Notes under the pieces: generated by a model
The model's database searches: none
The model's input: the letters and a program-made list of their open reading frames with translations, nothing else
What the model was told of the DNA's origin: nothing
Shown here: positions 27,452 through 36,956 of the stretch, piece by piece
Layout: each line of letters begins with the position of its first letter
Numbering within the stretch: position 1 is the first letter of the stretch
Translations under genes and position numbers: made by a program
DNA from: Christiangramia gaetbulicola
GTDB taxonomy: Bacteria > Bacteroidota > Bacteroidia > Flavobacteriales > Flavobacteriaceae
Direction of reading: 5' to 3'
Length of the DNA stretch: 64,000 nt
NCBI RefSeq assembly: GCF_003054225.1
Contig: NZ_QBKQ01000001.1
Span: forward strand, 1,302,001 to 1,366,000

Positions 27452-29863
27452 CTAATTAATTGAAATAGATCTCACCTCATTGATGAGATCACCACCTGCG
27501 GTAAAACCTTCAATAATTAATTTGAAATCGACCTTTGGTTTGGCAAATTCGATAGCAATATTTTCTCCGATACCGGCGATGAGATCGCTTTTCCAATCGA
27601 TGACTCCGTATTGCTGAAAGAATTCGTCATTAGTATTTGTATATTTTGGAACGTAAAATTCTTTTTGTACAGCATAAGCAACCGGAAATTCAAATTTCTG
27701 GATTCTGTTCTTCGTAGAAACTTTGTCTGGACTAAGATCAAAATCTGAATGGATTTTAATTGTTCCGGCACTACCCATGAAACCTTCTCCCATCCCAGAC
27801 TTATTTATTTCGATGTAATCTATTGTAGATAAAGGATAACGATAAAACATGGTAGTATCAAAAATGGGGACACCGTCCAGATAAATAGTTACTGGGGAAC
27901 CTGTTCCGGAAAATCCATCACCGCCGCCACCTATGGCTAAACTGCTTACTACTTTAAACGCCAGAGGGGATTCTGTGACTCTAAATCCTTGCGAAATTAG
28001 ATAGTTACCTAGAAATTGGAACATGTTTTTATCTTCCTCACTCAGGACATCTACTTTACTATGGGCAGATTTGCTTAGACTTCGTTCCCGGACCAGGATT
28101 GGGTCTACTTTGGTTTCTAGTAAAACTTCTTCCAGCTGTTCGATTCCTTTTCCAAAATCGTTAAATTGAAAAAATACAGGATCTGGTTTTACAGAATATA
28201 AATGTGACCATGGGGCAAGACTTTCACCTGAATGTTTAAAATCCTCAATATGATTGGGAAAGAATTGCACGGAAAGACCGGCCGGAGTGAGCTTGTCATT
28301 GTTTTTTACCCTGGAAATAAAAAGATTCTCTCCTTCCAGGGGCTTAATACCTTCAAAGATAAAGGCATCCTTACCTTCAGGTACCTCTACAAAAGTAGGG
28401 GCATTCGTAGAGGAGGCATGAATCAAAAATCTTTGCTCTTTATCCCGGTTATTATTTATGTTCGCCTTTAGATCTATATAATTCTCGAATCCATAATTCA
28501 GTTCCCTGGATCCTTCAAAAATGTTTCTCCAGTTATAACTGCTCCATCCCTGGGTTAATAATAAATTATCCAGAGCTTCTTTTTTAGTCCCATCAATATC
28601 TTTAAAATACCAGGAAGCATTTTCGACTGTTCCTTTTAAGTGTGGTTGTAGCATCAGGTAAGAAATGATATTGTGGTTTCGCTTATCTGAAATGGTTTTT
28701 TCCGGTAAAATGGAAACACTTAAGAAGGTACTGTCAGCGATCTTACCTGTGGGTAGACTTAATTGAATGGAATCTTTTCTATCCTGAACAATCGGTTTAT
28801 CCAGTTCTACGATGGGTAGGTTTTTATGATTGAAGATCAATCTTTCGGCTAAAGGCTTTTTATCACTATTAAATAGGGTAATGATATTGATACCTGAATT
28901 TAATTCCTTGTATGGAACAGGAACTAACACCGATGTAGCGTTATTAAAGTCAATTTGGTAAGCAATTACCTTATTAGGATTCTGAATTGTTAAAATAAAA
29001 GGAGTGCCTTCAATAGATTTCTGTGTCTCCAGGTTTGTATTTAAAGTTACCTGCAATTCATTTTCCTGATTATTGGTGTTAATGGTCACTCCGCGCCTTT
29101 CTATCTTTGTGGAAATTTTTTGAGAAAACTCCCGGCCTTTAAAATTGATAAGTGCCGTGTATTGCTCTGAAACATCAGGGATTAAAGAAACCTTCCCAAT
29201 TCCTAATTGATTAAGCCTGGTGTAAGCCACCATTTTATTGTCCTGATTCAAAATTCTAACATTGGCTTTGGAAAGTCCGTAACCCAGGCTATCCTTGATA
29301 ATAATGCCTAGATTATTAACCACATTATTCAATAAATGACCACTTTCAGGCAGAAATTGCGCATCTAATTTTTGAAGCTTATCGACCTTTTTTTCTTTAT
29401 AATCAGAGTCAGATTCCAGGATCTGAATTTTTTCTGTAAAGAAATTTTGCTGGTCAAAATTGCGCATCCAATTCGTAAAGGCGGTGATCGAGTAAGTTCC
29501 TTTGGAAAAGGTGGAATCGATATCGAAGGTGTTGGAAGCAGTACCATTCTCTACTAGCAACATTTTTTCCTTAACCACTTTATCATTCGAATCCTTGACC
29601 TGTACATATAAGTTAGTCGTTTTCAAGGAAGGTTTGAGGTCCTGCTGATTGATGATATAAGCTGAAAATCCCAACTGTTCCCCCTGTAATAATATGGATT
29701 TGTTTAAATGTAGGTAGGCAGTTTCTTTTGGTGTAGATTGAAATTCGATGAGCTTTTCCTGAATTTCCTTAGAAGTATCCTGTGCGTTGATTGATTGGTG
29801 AAATGAGAGCCTGAAAATAAATAGAATTAACAGTAAGGGTTTTGCGAGTAGTAGTTTTTTCAA
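27452..29863 (-). CDS. Large secreted MG2/TonB-plug-like protein, copy C
   Basis: This ~803-residue protein is the paralog of the 24785 gene. It has the same layout: signal peptide ending NAQ, YLHLNKSILLQGEQLGFSAYI near the front, and IDYIEINKSGMGEGFMGSAG near residue 700, then a C-terminal domain identical in type (DWKSDLIAG, FKLIIEGFTAGGDL). An open frame continues to about 29917, but I place the start at the TTG at 29863 (LKKLLLAKP), which gives a normal signal peptide. No ATG is available nearby, so the start is uncertain. It is the first copy after metG and ends with CTA/TAG rather than TAA. Confidence 0.85.
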   Translation of the reverse strand: MKKLLLAKPLLLILFIFRLSFHQSINAQDTSKEIQEKLIEFQSTPKETAYLHLNKSILLQGEQLGFSAYIINQQDLKPSLKTTNLYVQVKDSNDKVVKEKMLLVENGTASNTFDIDSTFSKGTYSITAFTNWMRNFDQQNFFTEKIQILESDSDYKEKKVDKLQKLDAQFLPESGHLLNNVVNNLGIIIKDSLGYGLSKANVRILNQDNKMVAYTRLNQLGIGKVSLIPDVSEQYTALINFKGREFSQKISTKIERRGVTINTNNQENELQVTLNTNLETQKSIEGTPFILTIQNPNKVIAYQIDFNNATSVLVPVPYKELNSGINIITLFNSDKKPLAERLIFNHKNLPIVELDKPIVQDRKDSIQLSLPTGKIADSTFLSVSILPEKTISDKRNHNIISYLMLQPHLKGTVENASWYFKDIDGTKKEALDNLLLTQGWSSYNWRNIFEGSRELNYGFENYIDLKANINNNRDKEQRFLIHASSTNAPTFVEVPEGKDAFIFEGIKPLEGENLFISRVKNNDKLTPAGLSVQFFPNHIEDFKHSGESLAPWSHLYSVKPDPVFFQFNDFGKGIEQLEEVLLETKVDPILVRERSLSKSAHSKVDVLSEEDKNMFQFLGNYLISQGFRVTESPLAFKVVSSLAIGGGGDGFSGTGSPVTIYLDGVPIFDTTMFYRYPLSTIDYIEINKSGMGEGFMGSAGTIKIHSDFDLSPDKVSTKNRIQKFEFPVAYAVQKEFYVPKYTNTNDEFFQQYGVIDWKSDLIAGIGENIAIEFAKPKVDFKLIIEGFTAGGDLINEVRSISIN

Positions 29864-29917
29864 AATGATTGGTTTTGGCTGTGTTAGGTTTTTCGATAAA
29901 CACAAATAACCTGCCAA

Positions 29918-30230
29918 AATTAACGGTTGCCCCTAAAAAATAAGATTGATTGTTATTTTCTAATGGCAGAAATCTTTTAATATTTATGTTCTATTAATTG
30001 ATTTTCAGTTGTTTGTATTTAATTATTTCTAACTGATTTAATCTCAATAATTTTAATAAAAATGGTTTTTCAGATGCATCGATTTCATAAAGAAATGATG
30101 AATTGATAGTTGAGCAATTATTTAAAAATGAAAAAACCTGTCCTTTTGAGCAAAGTCAAAAAAGACAGGTTTTATCCTAAATATTTAGTGTTTGATCACA
30201 TTTCAAATAGGCTCAATGTGACGGGAAGAT
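29918..30230. promoter_or_regulatory. Spacer between metG and the MG2/plug copy C
   Basis: This AT-rich gap of about 310 bases carries the metG terminator. Near its left end it has AACCGTTAATT on the minus strand, a word also found upstream of copy B at 27282-27292. The shared word supports duplication of the upstream region with the gene. No gene is seen. Confidence 0.5.
30133..30173 (-). terminator. Terminator of metG
   Basis: AAAACCTGTC pairs with GACAGGTTTT around a 21-base loop, with an A run on the left that becomes a T run on the minus strand. Confidence 0.75.
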
Positions 30231-32306
30231 CTAATTTATCGTAGTTCCGCTTTTTACGCCGTCTTCATCCGGATTCACAAATACCAGTTTTCCTTCCGCG
30301 TTTTCGGTCATTAAGATCATTCCCTCACTTTCTACTCCGCGTAATTTTCTTGGAGCAAGGTTTACCAGTACGGTCACTTTTTTGCCAATGATATCTTCAG
30401 CTTTAAAATGCTCGGCTATCCCTGAAACAACAGTTCTTTTATCTATTCCGGTATCCACCTTTAAAACCATTAATTTCTTGGTTTTTGGCATTTTTTCAGC
30501 TTCGATGATGGTTCCTACGCGAAGATCCATTTTGGTGAAATCTTCAAAAGTAGCGATCTCTTTCTGAGGTTCTGCTTTTTGATCTTTCATGGCATTTGCA
30601 GTTTTCGTTGCTTCTAATTTTTCCAGTTGTTTCTCCATTTGTTCATCCTCGATCTTGCTGAATAATAATTCGGCTTTTCCAATTTGATGCCCTGCAGGAA
30701 TTAATGCTTCCTTGGTTCCGATAATATCCCAGTCTGGTGTATTATCTGAATTCTCATCTACATGATTCAGCATCTTTTTTAGTTTGGCTGAGGTAAATGG
30801 TAAGAAAGGTTCGCTGATGATAGATAGGGCAGAAGCGATCTGAAGTGCTACATACATAATGGTTTTTACCCTTTCCTCATCGGTCTTGATCAATTTCCAT
30901 GGTTCTTCATCAGCAAGATATTTATTACCAAGCCTGGCCAGGTTCATCAATTCTCCCTGGGCTTCTCTAAACCTGTATCTTTCGATGGAACTTGCGATAA
31001 CCGAAGGATATGCCTTTAGTTCAGCAACGGTCTTTTCATCAACTTCAGAATAGGTTCCCGGTTCTGGAACAATCCCGTTGTAATATTTATTGGTTAGAAC
31101 CACCACCCGGTTAATGAAGTTTCCGAAGATGGCTACCAGTTCATTGTTGTTTCTTGCCTGGAAATCTTTCCAGGTAAAATCATTGTCCTTAGTTTCAGGT
31201 GCGTTTGCAGTTAAAACATATCTAAGCACATCCTGCTGGTCTGGAAAATCTTCCAGATATTCATGAAGCCAAACCGCCCAGTTCTTGGAAGTTGAAAGTT
31301 TCTTTCCTTCAAGGTTCAGGAACTCGTTAGCAGGAACATTTTCCGGAAGTATGAATTCGCCGTGAGCTTTTAACATCACCGGGAAAATGATACAATGGAA
31401 AACGATATTATCCTTCCCAATGAAATGTACCAGTTTGGTGTTTTCGTCTTTCCAGTATGGCTCCCAGTCCTTGCCTTCTCTTTCAGCCCATTCTTTGGTA
31501 GAAGAAATATAACCTATAGGCGCATCGAACCAAACGTAAAGAACTTTACCATCGCCGCCTTCAACAGGAACGGGAATTCCCCAATCCAGGTCACGGGTTA
31601 CCGCACGGGCACGCAGCCCATCGTCTATCCATGATTTCACCTGTCCGTAAACATTCGATTTCCAGTCGGCTTTATGCCCTTTAAGTATCCATTCTTTCAG
31701 GAAATCCTCATATTGATCTAAAGGAAGAAACCAGTGACGGGTTTCCTTTAAAGTTGGAACTGCGCCGGTAATGGCAGATTTTGGATTTATAAGATCTGTT
31801 GCGTTCAGGGAAGTCCCGCAGCTTTCACACTGGTCTCCATAAGCTTCTTCGTTACCACATTTAGGGCAGGTCCCGGTTACAAATCTATCGGCCAGGAATT
31901 GTCCTGCTTCCTCATCATAAAGCTGCTTGGTGGTCTCCTCAATGAATTTACCATCTTCATACATTTTTTTGAAAAATGCCGAAGCGGTATCATGGTGGGT
32001 TTTTCCGGAAGTACGCGAGTAATTGTCAAAGCTTACTCCAAAATCTTCAAAGGATTTTTTAATGATCCCGTTGTATTTATCAACTACATCCTGCGGAGTT
32101 ACCCCTTCTTTTTTTGCTTTTATGGTAATAGGCACTCCATGCTCATCACTACCGCAAACAAAGGCCACATCGTGCCCCTGCATTCGAAGAAAACGGGAAT
32201 AAATATCTGCCGGAACATAAACACCGGCTAAATGTCCAATATGAATAGGCCCGTTGGTATAAGGTAAGGCCGCTGTAATCGTAAATCTCTGAGGATTTTT
32301 GTTCAT
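30231..32306 (-). CDS. metG: Methionine-tRNA ligase
   Basis: This 691-residue enzyme charges tRNA-Met. It has HIGH at residues 22-25 (GPIHIGH), a zinc knuckle CPKCG...CESCG near 145-162, and a KMSKS variant KKLSTSK near 335. The anticodon-binding domain is followed by a C-terminal EMAP-like tRNA-binding domain ([15 protein letters not shown], about residues 590-691), which makes it a dimeric bacterial type. The open frame extends 30 codons upstream, but ATG at 32306 gives the normal N-terminus ([19 protein letters not shown]). Its last 20 codons have been duplicated at 27361. Confidence 0.97.
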   Translation of the reverse strand: MNKNPQRFTITAALPYTNGPIHIGHLAGVYVPADIYSRFLRMQGHDVAFVCGSDEHGVPITIKAKKEGVTPQDVVDKYNGIIKKSFEDFGVSFDNYSRTSGKTHHDTASAFFKKMYEDGKFIEETTKQLYDEEAGQFLADRFVTGTCPKCGNEEAYGDQCESCGTSLNATDLINPKSAITGAVPTLKETRHWFLPLDQYEDFLKEWILKGHKADWKSNVYGQVKSWIDDGLRARAVTRDLDWGIPVPVEGGDGKVLYVWFDAPIGYISSTKEWAEREGKDWEPYWKDENTKLVHFIGKDNIVFHCIIFPVMLKAHGEFILPENVPANEFLNLEGKKLSTSKNWAVWLHEYLEDFPDQQDVLRYVLTANAPETKDNDFTWKDFQARNNNELVAIFGNFINRVVVLTNKYYNGIVPEPGTYSEVDEKTVAELKAYPSVIASSIERYRFREAQGELMNLARLGNKYLADEEPWKLIKTDEERVKTIMYVALQIASALSIISEPFLPFTSAKLKKMLNHVDENSDNTPDWDIIGTKEALIPAGHQIGKAELLFSKIEDEQMEKQLEKLEATKTANAMKDQKAEPQKEIATFEDFTKMDLRVGTIIEAEKMPKTKKLMVLKVDTGIDKRTVVSGIAEHFKAEDIIGKKVTVLVNLAPRKLRGVESEGMILMTENAEGKLVFVNPDEDGVKSGTTIN

Positions 32307-32430
32307 TATTCTATGTCCTTTTTTAAGAGCCGTAAAGTTAAGCAAAGACGTTCGATTACGCGTTAAATTCTTGCAAAAGGCAAATGAGCTCATCAATAAC
32401 TTTCTACTTTTACCTTAAATAAAAATTGAA

Positions 32431-33012
32431 ATGCGTAAAATAATCCTGATCGTTGCCGTGATATTTATGGCTGCCTGTAATTCTGCAAAAAAAGGAACTT
32501 CTGCTGGTACGGCAAAGTATACCGTGGAAAATCTTGGTAAGATGAGTGCTGCCGATATTCAGAAGAATTATCCCGATGCAAATATCGAACAGGGAACAGA
32601 TATGTTTGAAGAAGGAACAGACGAGCGACCTTTCACTATTCTTTATCCGGGAACTGAAAATGAATTACATATCACCTGGCAGGATAAGAACAGGACTGAA
32701 ATTCATGACCTTCGATTTTCGAATAAGGGAAAATGGAATTCTGAAACCGGAGTAGTTATTGGAACTACCTATGAGGAACTGAACAAAATGAACGGGAAAA
32801 AAGTTTCATTTTATGGTTTTGGCTGGGATTACAGCGGTGCTGTAGACTGGAATGGAGGTAAACTTGAAAAAAGCGGGTTAAGGGTTTTCCTGACTCCTAC
32901 AAAAGAACCTTCTAATAAATTTTACGGAGATAAGATCATTGAAGCTACACCCGAAGAGATCGAAGAACTCGATCTAAAAGTAGGCTCGATAATGATCAAT
33001 TACGCGATCTAG
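32431..33012 (+). CDS. Lipoprotein of unknown function
   Basis: This 193-residue lipoprotein has the lipobox MAAC (Cys16). The mature part contains EGTDERPFTILYPGTENELHI and GVVIGTTYEELNKMNGKKVSFYGFGWDY, resembling small periplasmic proteins that describe a substrate-binding or inhibitor-like fold, but I assign no family. It is divergent from metG (124 bases) and is 12 bases from the YraN gene, so the two are probably cotranscribed. Confidence 0.75.
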   Translation: MRKIILIVAVIFMAACNSAKKGTSAGTAKYTVENLGKMSAADIQKNYPDANIEQGTDMFEEGTDERPFTILYPGTENELHITWQDKNRTEIHDLRFSNKGKWNSETGVVIGTTYEELNKMNGKKVSFYGFGWDYSGAVDWNGGKLEKSGLRVFLTPTKEPSNKFYGDKIIEATPEEIEELDLKVGSIMINYAI

Positions 33013-33024
33013 AACTAAAAAATC

Positions 33025-33384
33025 ATGGCAGATCACAACGAACTTGGAAGAAAAGGGGAGGACCTTGCCGTGGAATATCTACTTCTCAAGGAATTCGAAA
33101 TTCTGGAAAGAAACTATAGATACCAGAAGGCTGAAATAGATATTATTGCCAAAAGGGGGAATACGCTTATCGCTGCTGAGGTGAAGACCAGGAGTACTCC
33201 AGAATTCGGGAATCCGCAGGATTTCGTAAAACCCAAACAAATTCAGCAGTTGGTTAAGGCCATGAACTATTACGTTGAAGAATCTGGCCTGGATGTAGAT
33301 GTAAGATTCGATATTATCGCCATTGTAAAGAATAAAGCAGGACAAAAAATTGAGCATATTCAGGATGCATTCCTGTATTTCTAG
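33025..33384 (+). CDS. YraN family (UPF0102) putative endonuclease
   Basis: This 119-residue protein has the full YraN pattern: NELGRKGEDLAVEYLL at the start, YRYQKAEIDIIAKRG (the D of EIDI), and EVKTRS with the E-x-K of a PD-(D/E)xK nuclease fold. Activity has rarely been shown in this family. It ends with a strong bidirectional terminator. Confidence 0.92.
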   Translation: MADHNELGRKGEDLAVEYLLLKEFEILERNYRYQKAEIDIIAKRGNTLIAAEVKTRSTPEFGNPQDFVKPKQIQQLVKAMNYYVEESGLDVDVRFDIIAIVKNKAGQKIEHIQDAFLYF

Positions 33385-33390
33385 AAACAA

Positions 33391-33420
33391 AAAAAGGCCG
33401 GTTTTTAACCGGCCTTTTTT
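33391..33420. terminator. Bidirectional terminator between YraN and the M13 peptidase gene
   Basis: AAAAAGGCCGGTT pairs with AACCGGCCTTTTT around a TTT loop; A and T runs on both sides serve both convergent genes. Confidence 0.92.
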
Positions 33421-33435
33421 TATCATTTCTGGTAA

Positions 33436-35502
33436 TTACCATATCCTAACTCTTTCTTCAGGCTTCACATACATTGGATCACCTTCTTTAATCACGAAAG
33501 CGTCATACCATGCATCGATATTCTGAAGCGGTACATAAGCTCTGTACATTCCAGGAGAATGTGAGTCTGTCTTGATCCTGTTTCTCAAGGCTTCTTCTCT
33601 CATTTTTGTTCTCCATACGGTTGCCCATGAAAGGAAGAAACGTTGCTCTGGAGTAAATCCATCGATCTCACCAGGATTTCCATTTTCATTTAAGTGGATC
33701 TGCAGACCATCATAAGCGGCATTCACACCACCAAGATCTCCAATATTTTCACCTAAGGTGAATTTACCGTTGATGTAAACACTATCTAATACTTCAATTG
33801 CGCTGTACTGCTCGGCAAGTTCACTACCAAGTCCTTCAAACTGCTCAAGATCTTTCTCTGTCCACCAGTTGTTCAGGTTTCCTTCAGCGTCGAAACGAGC
33901 ACCACTATCATCGAATCCGTGAGAGATCTCATGACCAATTACGGCTCCAATTCCACCATAATTTACAGCGGCATCAGCTTTATAATCATAGAAAGGTGGC
34001 TGCAGGATAGCTGCCGGGAATACGATCTCGTTGTAACGAGGATTGTAATACGCGTTCACAGTTTGCGGAGACATAAACCACTCGGTCTTATCTACCGGCT
34101 CACCAAGATCTGCCATATTTTCGGCTACTCTCCATTTCTGTGCGTTCAGCATGTTCTGGAAATAAGAACCACCTTCTTCAGGGCTCTGTATCTCAAGTTC
34201 GCTATAATCTTTCCAGGTATCAGGATAACCTATTTTCACATTGAAAGTACCAAGTTTTTCTAGGGCTTTTTTCTTAGTATCTTCGCTCATCCAGCTTAGG
34301 TTATTGATCCTGTTCTCGTAAGCTTTTAGAATATTGTCCACCATTTCTTTAGCGGTTTCCTTAGCTTGTGGAGGGAAGTGCTTTTCTACATAAAGCTTAC
34401 CAAGAGCTTCACCAAGAACACCATTAATGGTGCTTAAAGCTCTTTCATTACGAGGTCTTTGTTCTTTAGCTCCACGAAGGGTCTTACTATAGAATTCCCA
34501 TGATTCTTTTTCAAGATCTGTAGAAAGTGAAGAAGCCGCGCTGTTGAAAAGGTCCCATTTAAGGTATGTTTTCCAGTCTTCAACAGAATTTTCAGCAAGA
34601 AGGTCCTGCAGAGCTTTCATATATTCTGGCTGTGAAACGATGATCGTATCAAGATCTTTCGCTCCGATTCCTTCAAAATATGAATTCCATTGCATGGCCG
34701 GAGTGATCTTTTGTAATTCTGCAACCGTCATTGGGTTGTAAGTTTTACGCGCATCACGACGCTCTACTTTATCCAGTCTAGGCTCAGCCAGTCTTGTTTC
34801 AAAAGCAAGAATGGTCTCAGCCGCTTTTTTAGCATCTGCTTCGGTATAGTCTAAATACTGAAGCATATCTGTGATGTATTCCTTATACTTTTTTCTGGTG
34901 TCTTTAGAATCGGCATCGTCCAGCAGGTAATAATCTCTTTCTGGAAGCCCCAATCCTGAAGGGTTAAGATATGCAGCATTCATGTCTGAATTTTTGCTGT
35001 CTGCCCCAACTCCAAAAGAGAAAAATCCGGCACTACCGTATTCGCTCATTTCTACAAGAAAAGCCTGAAGATCTTCTTTAGACTGGATCTTGTCAATCTT
35101 AGCCAGGTAAGGTTTTACAGGTTCAACGCCCTGCTTATTTCTTGTAACGGTGTCCATTATGCTTTTGTAAAGAAATACCGCTTTCCCCTGGTCTGTAGAA
35201 CCGTCAAGGCTATCGCTTTCAGCAGTTTTTTCTAAAAGCGCAAGGGCATCTTCATCTGTTCTCTGGCGTAATTCATCAAAACTTCCCCATCTTGTACGGT
35301 CGTTCGGGATCTCTGTGCTGTCCAGCCAGGCTCCGTTCACATAGCGGAAAAAGTCTTCTTGAGGTGTAGTGGTAGTATCCATGTAGGCAAGGTTAATCCC
35401 ATGGATCTCTTCTTTCTCTTCTACTTTCTTATCGTCGTTACAAGCCGTTAAAAGACCTGCTCCAAGTGCAGAAACAAAGAGAATTCTGTTTATTTTTTTC
35501 AT
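33436..35502 (-). CDS. M13 family metallopeptidase lipoprotein (PepO/neprilysin-like)
   Basis: This 688-residue enzyme has a lipobox LLTAC (Cys21) and so is membrane-attached. The zinc motif HEISH (about residue 522, within GHEISHGFDD) and the downstream GENIGDLGG (zinc Glu) and NAYYNP substrate motif are those of the M13 family. It ends with VKPEERVRIW, the normal C-terminus. Likely role: digestion of oligopeptides in the periplasm or at the cell surface. Confidence 0.95.
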   Translation of the reverse strand: MKKINRILFVSALGAGLLTACNDDKKVEEKEEIHGINLAYMDTTTTPQEDFFRYVNGAWLDSTEIPNDRTRWGSFDELRQRTDEDALALLEKTAESDSLDGSTDQGKAVFLYKSIMDTVTRNKQGVEPVKPYLAKIDKIQSKEDLQAFLVEMSEYGSAGFFSFGVGADSKNSDMNAAYLNPSGLGLPERDYYLLDDADSKDTRKKYKEYITDMLQYLDYTEADAKKAAETILAFETRLAEPRLDKVERRDARKTYNPMTVAELQKITPAMQWNSYFEGIGAKDLDTIIVSQPEYMKALQDLLAENSVEDWKTYLKWDLFNSAASSLSTDLEKESWEFYSKTLRGAKEQRPRNERALSTINGVLGEALGKLYVEKHFPPQAKETAKEMVDNILKAYENRINNLSWMSEDTKKKALEKLGTFNVKIGYPDTWKDYSELEIQSPEEGGSYFQNMLNAQKWRVAENMADLGEPVDKTEWFMSPQTVNAYYNPRYNEIVFPAAILQPPFYDYKADAAVNYGGIGAVIGHEISHGFDDSGARFDAEGNLNNWWTEKDLEQFEGLGSELAEQYSAIEVLDSVYINGKFTLGENIGDLGGVNAAYDGLQIHLNENGNPGEIDGFTPEQRFFLSWATVWRTKMREEALRNRIKTDSHSPGMYRAYVPLQNIDAWYDAFVIKEGDPMYVKPEERVRIW

Positions 35503-35678
35503 TGTTTTATATAATTGTTAGAAAATAAAGTCGCTAAAGTAAAAAATTGGCTAAAAAATCAAAGTTATTTTTGCTCGAATTTGAGCTGTAAGAACCTGTT
35601 TCTCAAAAAATGAGAAGACATATGCGTAGCTTGAAAATCGCTTTTCAAATCAAAAAAAGATGGTTGAGGGAAGTAAGA

Positions 35679-36209
35679 TTAATTGTTCTTAAGCTTTTGG
35701 GTAAGATCCTTATCGAACTCTTGTTTCATCTTCGTGATCTCATCCACATTTTCATTGGGAATCGCGATAGAGAGCACATAATGATGAATTTTCCATTTAC
35801 TGTTTTCTTTCACAACAATTCCAGATCCACGGCATAACCCCATATGGGTGTCGAGTAATTCGTCGAACCAGGCAACCCTTAGGTTTTCATGAACATAGAT
35901 ATTTCGTTCTACCGGAGTGAAGCTCCAGGCTTTACCGGCGTCGAAGTAAGGTTTGGCGAATTTTTTGAATTCCGGAAGGTTCCAGTTCTCGGTAGCATCG
36001 GTGCCAATAAAGACGGCATCATTGGTCATAAGATCGAAGTAATCTTTAAAATCTGCTTCTGCAGCAGCTTCATGCCATTTATCAACAGTTTTGGTCACTC
36101 TTTTCTTTACGGCTTCGATATTTTGTTCGGTGTTCTTAACCTGAGCCTGTATTCCTGAAACTGAAAAAAGAAGAAAAGTGAAAACGACTAAAATTGTTGA
36201 TCTATTCAT
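35679..36209 (-). CDS. Secreted SnoaL-like/NTF2-fold protein
   Basis: This 176-residue protein has a signal peptide (ending GIQAQ) and a SnoaL-like (DUF4440-type) cone fold: VDKWHEAAAEADFKDYFDLMTNDAVFIGTDATE and WKIHHYVLSIAIPN. Such domains can be enzymes or binding modules; no substrate can be read from it. It lies 15 bases downstream of a lipoprotein gene on the same strand. Two small hairpins (TTCTCA/TGAGAA and TTGAAAA/TTTTCAA) follow in the 176-base gap to the M13 gene, but without a T run on the minus strand. Confidence 0.82.
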   Translation of the reverse strand: MNRSTILVVFTFLLFSVSGIQAQVKNTEQNIEAVKKRVTKTVDKWHEAAAEADFKDYFDLMTNDAVFIGTDATENWNLPEFKKFAKPYFDAGKAWSFTPVERNIYVHENLRVAWFDELLDTHMGLCRGSGIVVKENSKWKIHHYVLSIAIPNENVDEITKMKQEFDKDLTQKLKNN

Positions 36210-36224
36210 TGGTTGAAATTTATT

Positions 36225-36803
36225 TTAAGATACATCTTTTTCCTCATTCTCAGAGGTGCTCAAACTGTCCATTTGCCTTTCCATTTCCTCGAAATCATCC
36301 AGTTCCTTTTCAAATTCCTCAAGGGTTTTAAGGAATATCTCGTTCATCTGTAATTTGAGATTGTTGAATTCCAGGTGCAGTTCCTGTGAGGTCTGGGCGA
36401 TATCCCGGGCATTTGGATCCTGCCTGCCGGCATATTGCTTTAAAAGCTGGGCCTTGGTATTTACAACATTTAATCGAGCTTCTACCGCAACCGACTTTAA
36501 ACTATCTGGAACAGAATTTTTCAGGGTTTCCATGATCTGGGCGATCGTCCCGGCATTATTCTTCACATCGTTTACAGAGGATTCTTCAAGTTTGTTTACT
36601 TCGTTTTGTGCTGTGATGAATTCAACCCAGTTCAAGGCATATTTTTTTGCTTCAGCTTCCAGGGCATAATTTGGATCTTCAATTTTCAGTTTTTCCTGGA
36701 AAGCTTCAGTGTCTTCTACATTTTCGGTAGAATTATCCGGTTCCTGGTCGGGTTTACAGGAAAATATGGTCAGTATAAATAACAGGTAAAAAAACTTGTT
36801 CAT
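36225..36803 (-). CDS. Helical lipoprotein of unknown function
   Basis: This 192-residue lipoprotein (IFSC lipobox, Cys16) is almost wholly alpha-helical, glutamate-rich, and likely coiled-coil in its last third (ELDDFEEMERQMDSL). I recognise no family. It probably forms a transcript with the SnoaL-like gene. The opposite-strand open frame here is a shadow of this regular, helical coding sequence. Confidence 0.75.
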   Translation of the reverse strand: MNKFFYLLFILTIFSCKPDQEPDNSTENVEDTEAFQEKLKIEDPNYALEAEAKKYALNWVEFITAQNEVNKLEESSVNDVKNNAGTIAQIMETLKNSVPDSLKSVAVEARLNVVNTKAQLLKQYAGRQDPNARDIAQTSQELHLEFNNLKLQMNEIFLKTLEEFEKELDDFEEMERQMDSLSTSENEEKDVS

Positions 36804-36933
36804 AAGGAAATTTCAATATTCAGCAAAGTTATTCATTATTTGGTGATCTCTTCAGAATAAAAAAGCATTGAAGAATTCATAACAGATTACGTCAAGAAAA
36901 TACTAAGATTACGATTTCCTCTTTATAATTAAA

Positions 36934-36941
36934 TATATTTG
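36934..36941 (+). promoter_or_regulatory. -7 box for the threonine dehydrogenase gene
   Basis: TATATTTG, a TAnnTTTG match, ends 15 bases before the ATG. The -33 element is weak. Confidence 0.45.
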
Positions 36942-36956
36942 CAAAAAATTTAATTT

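Noticed and set aside
31899-32231. 110-aa open frame antisense to metG
   Set aside because: It covers the metG catalytic start region; an unlikely second use.
36256-36669. 137-aa open frame antisense to the helical lipoprotein
   Set aside because: It is the mirror of a Glu/Lys-rich helical coding sequence (Ser/Phe-rich product), with no start signal or homology.
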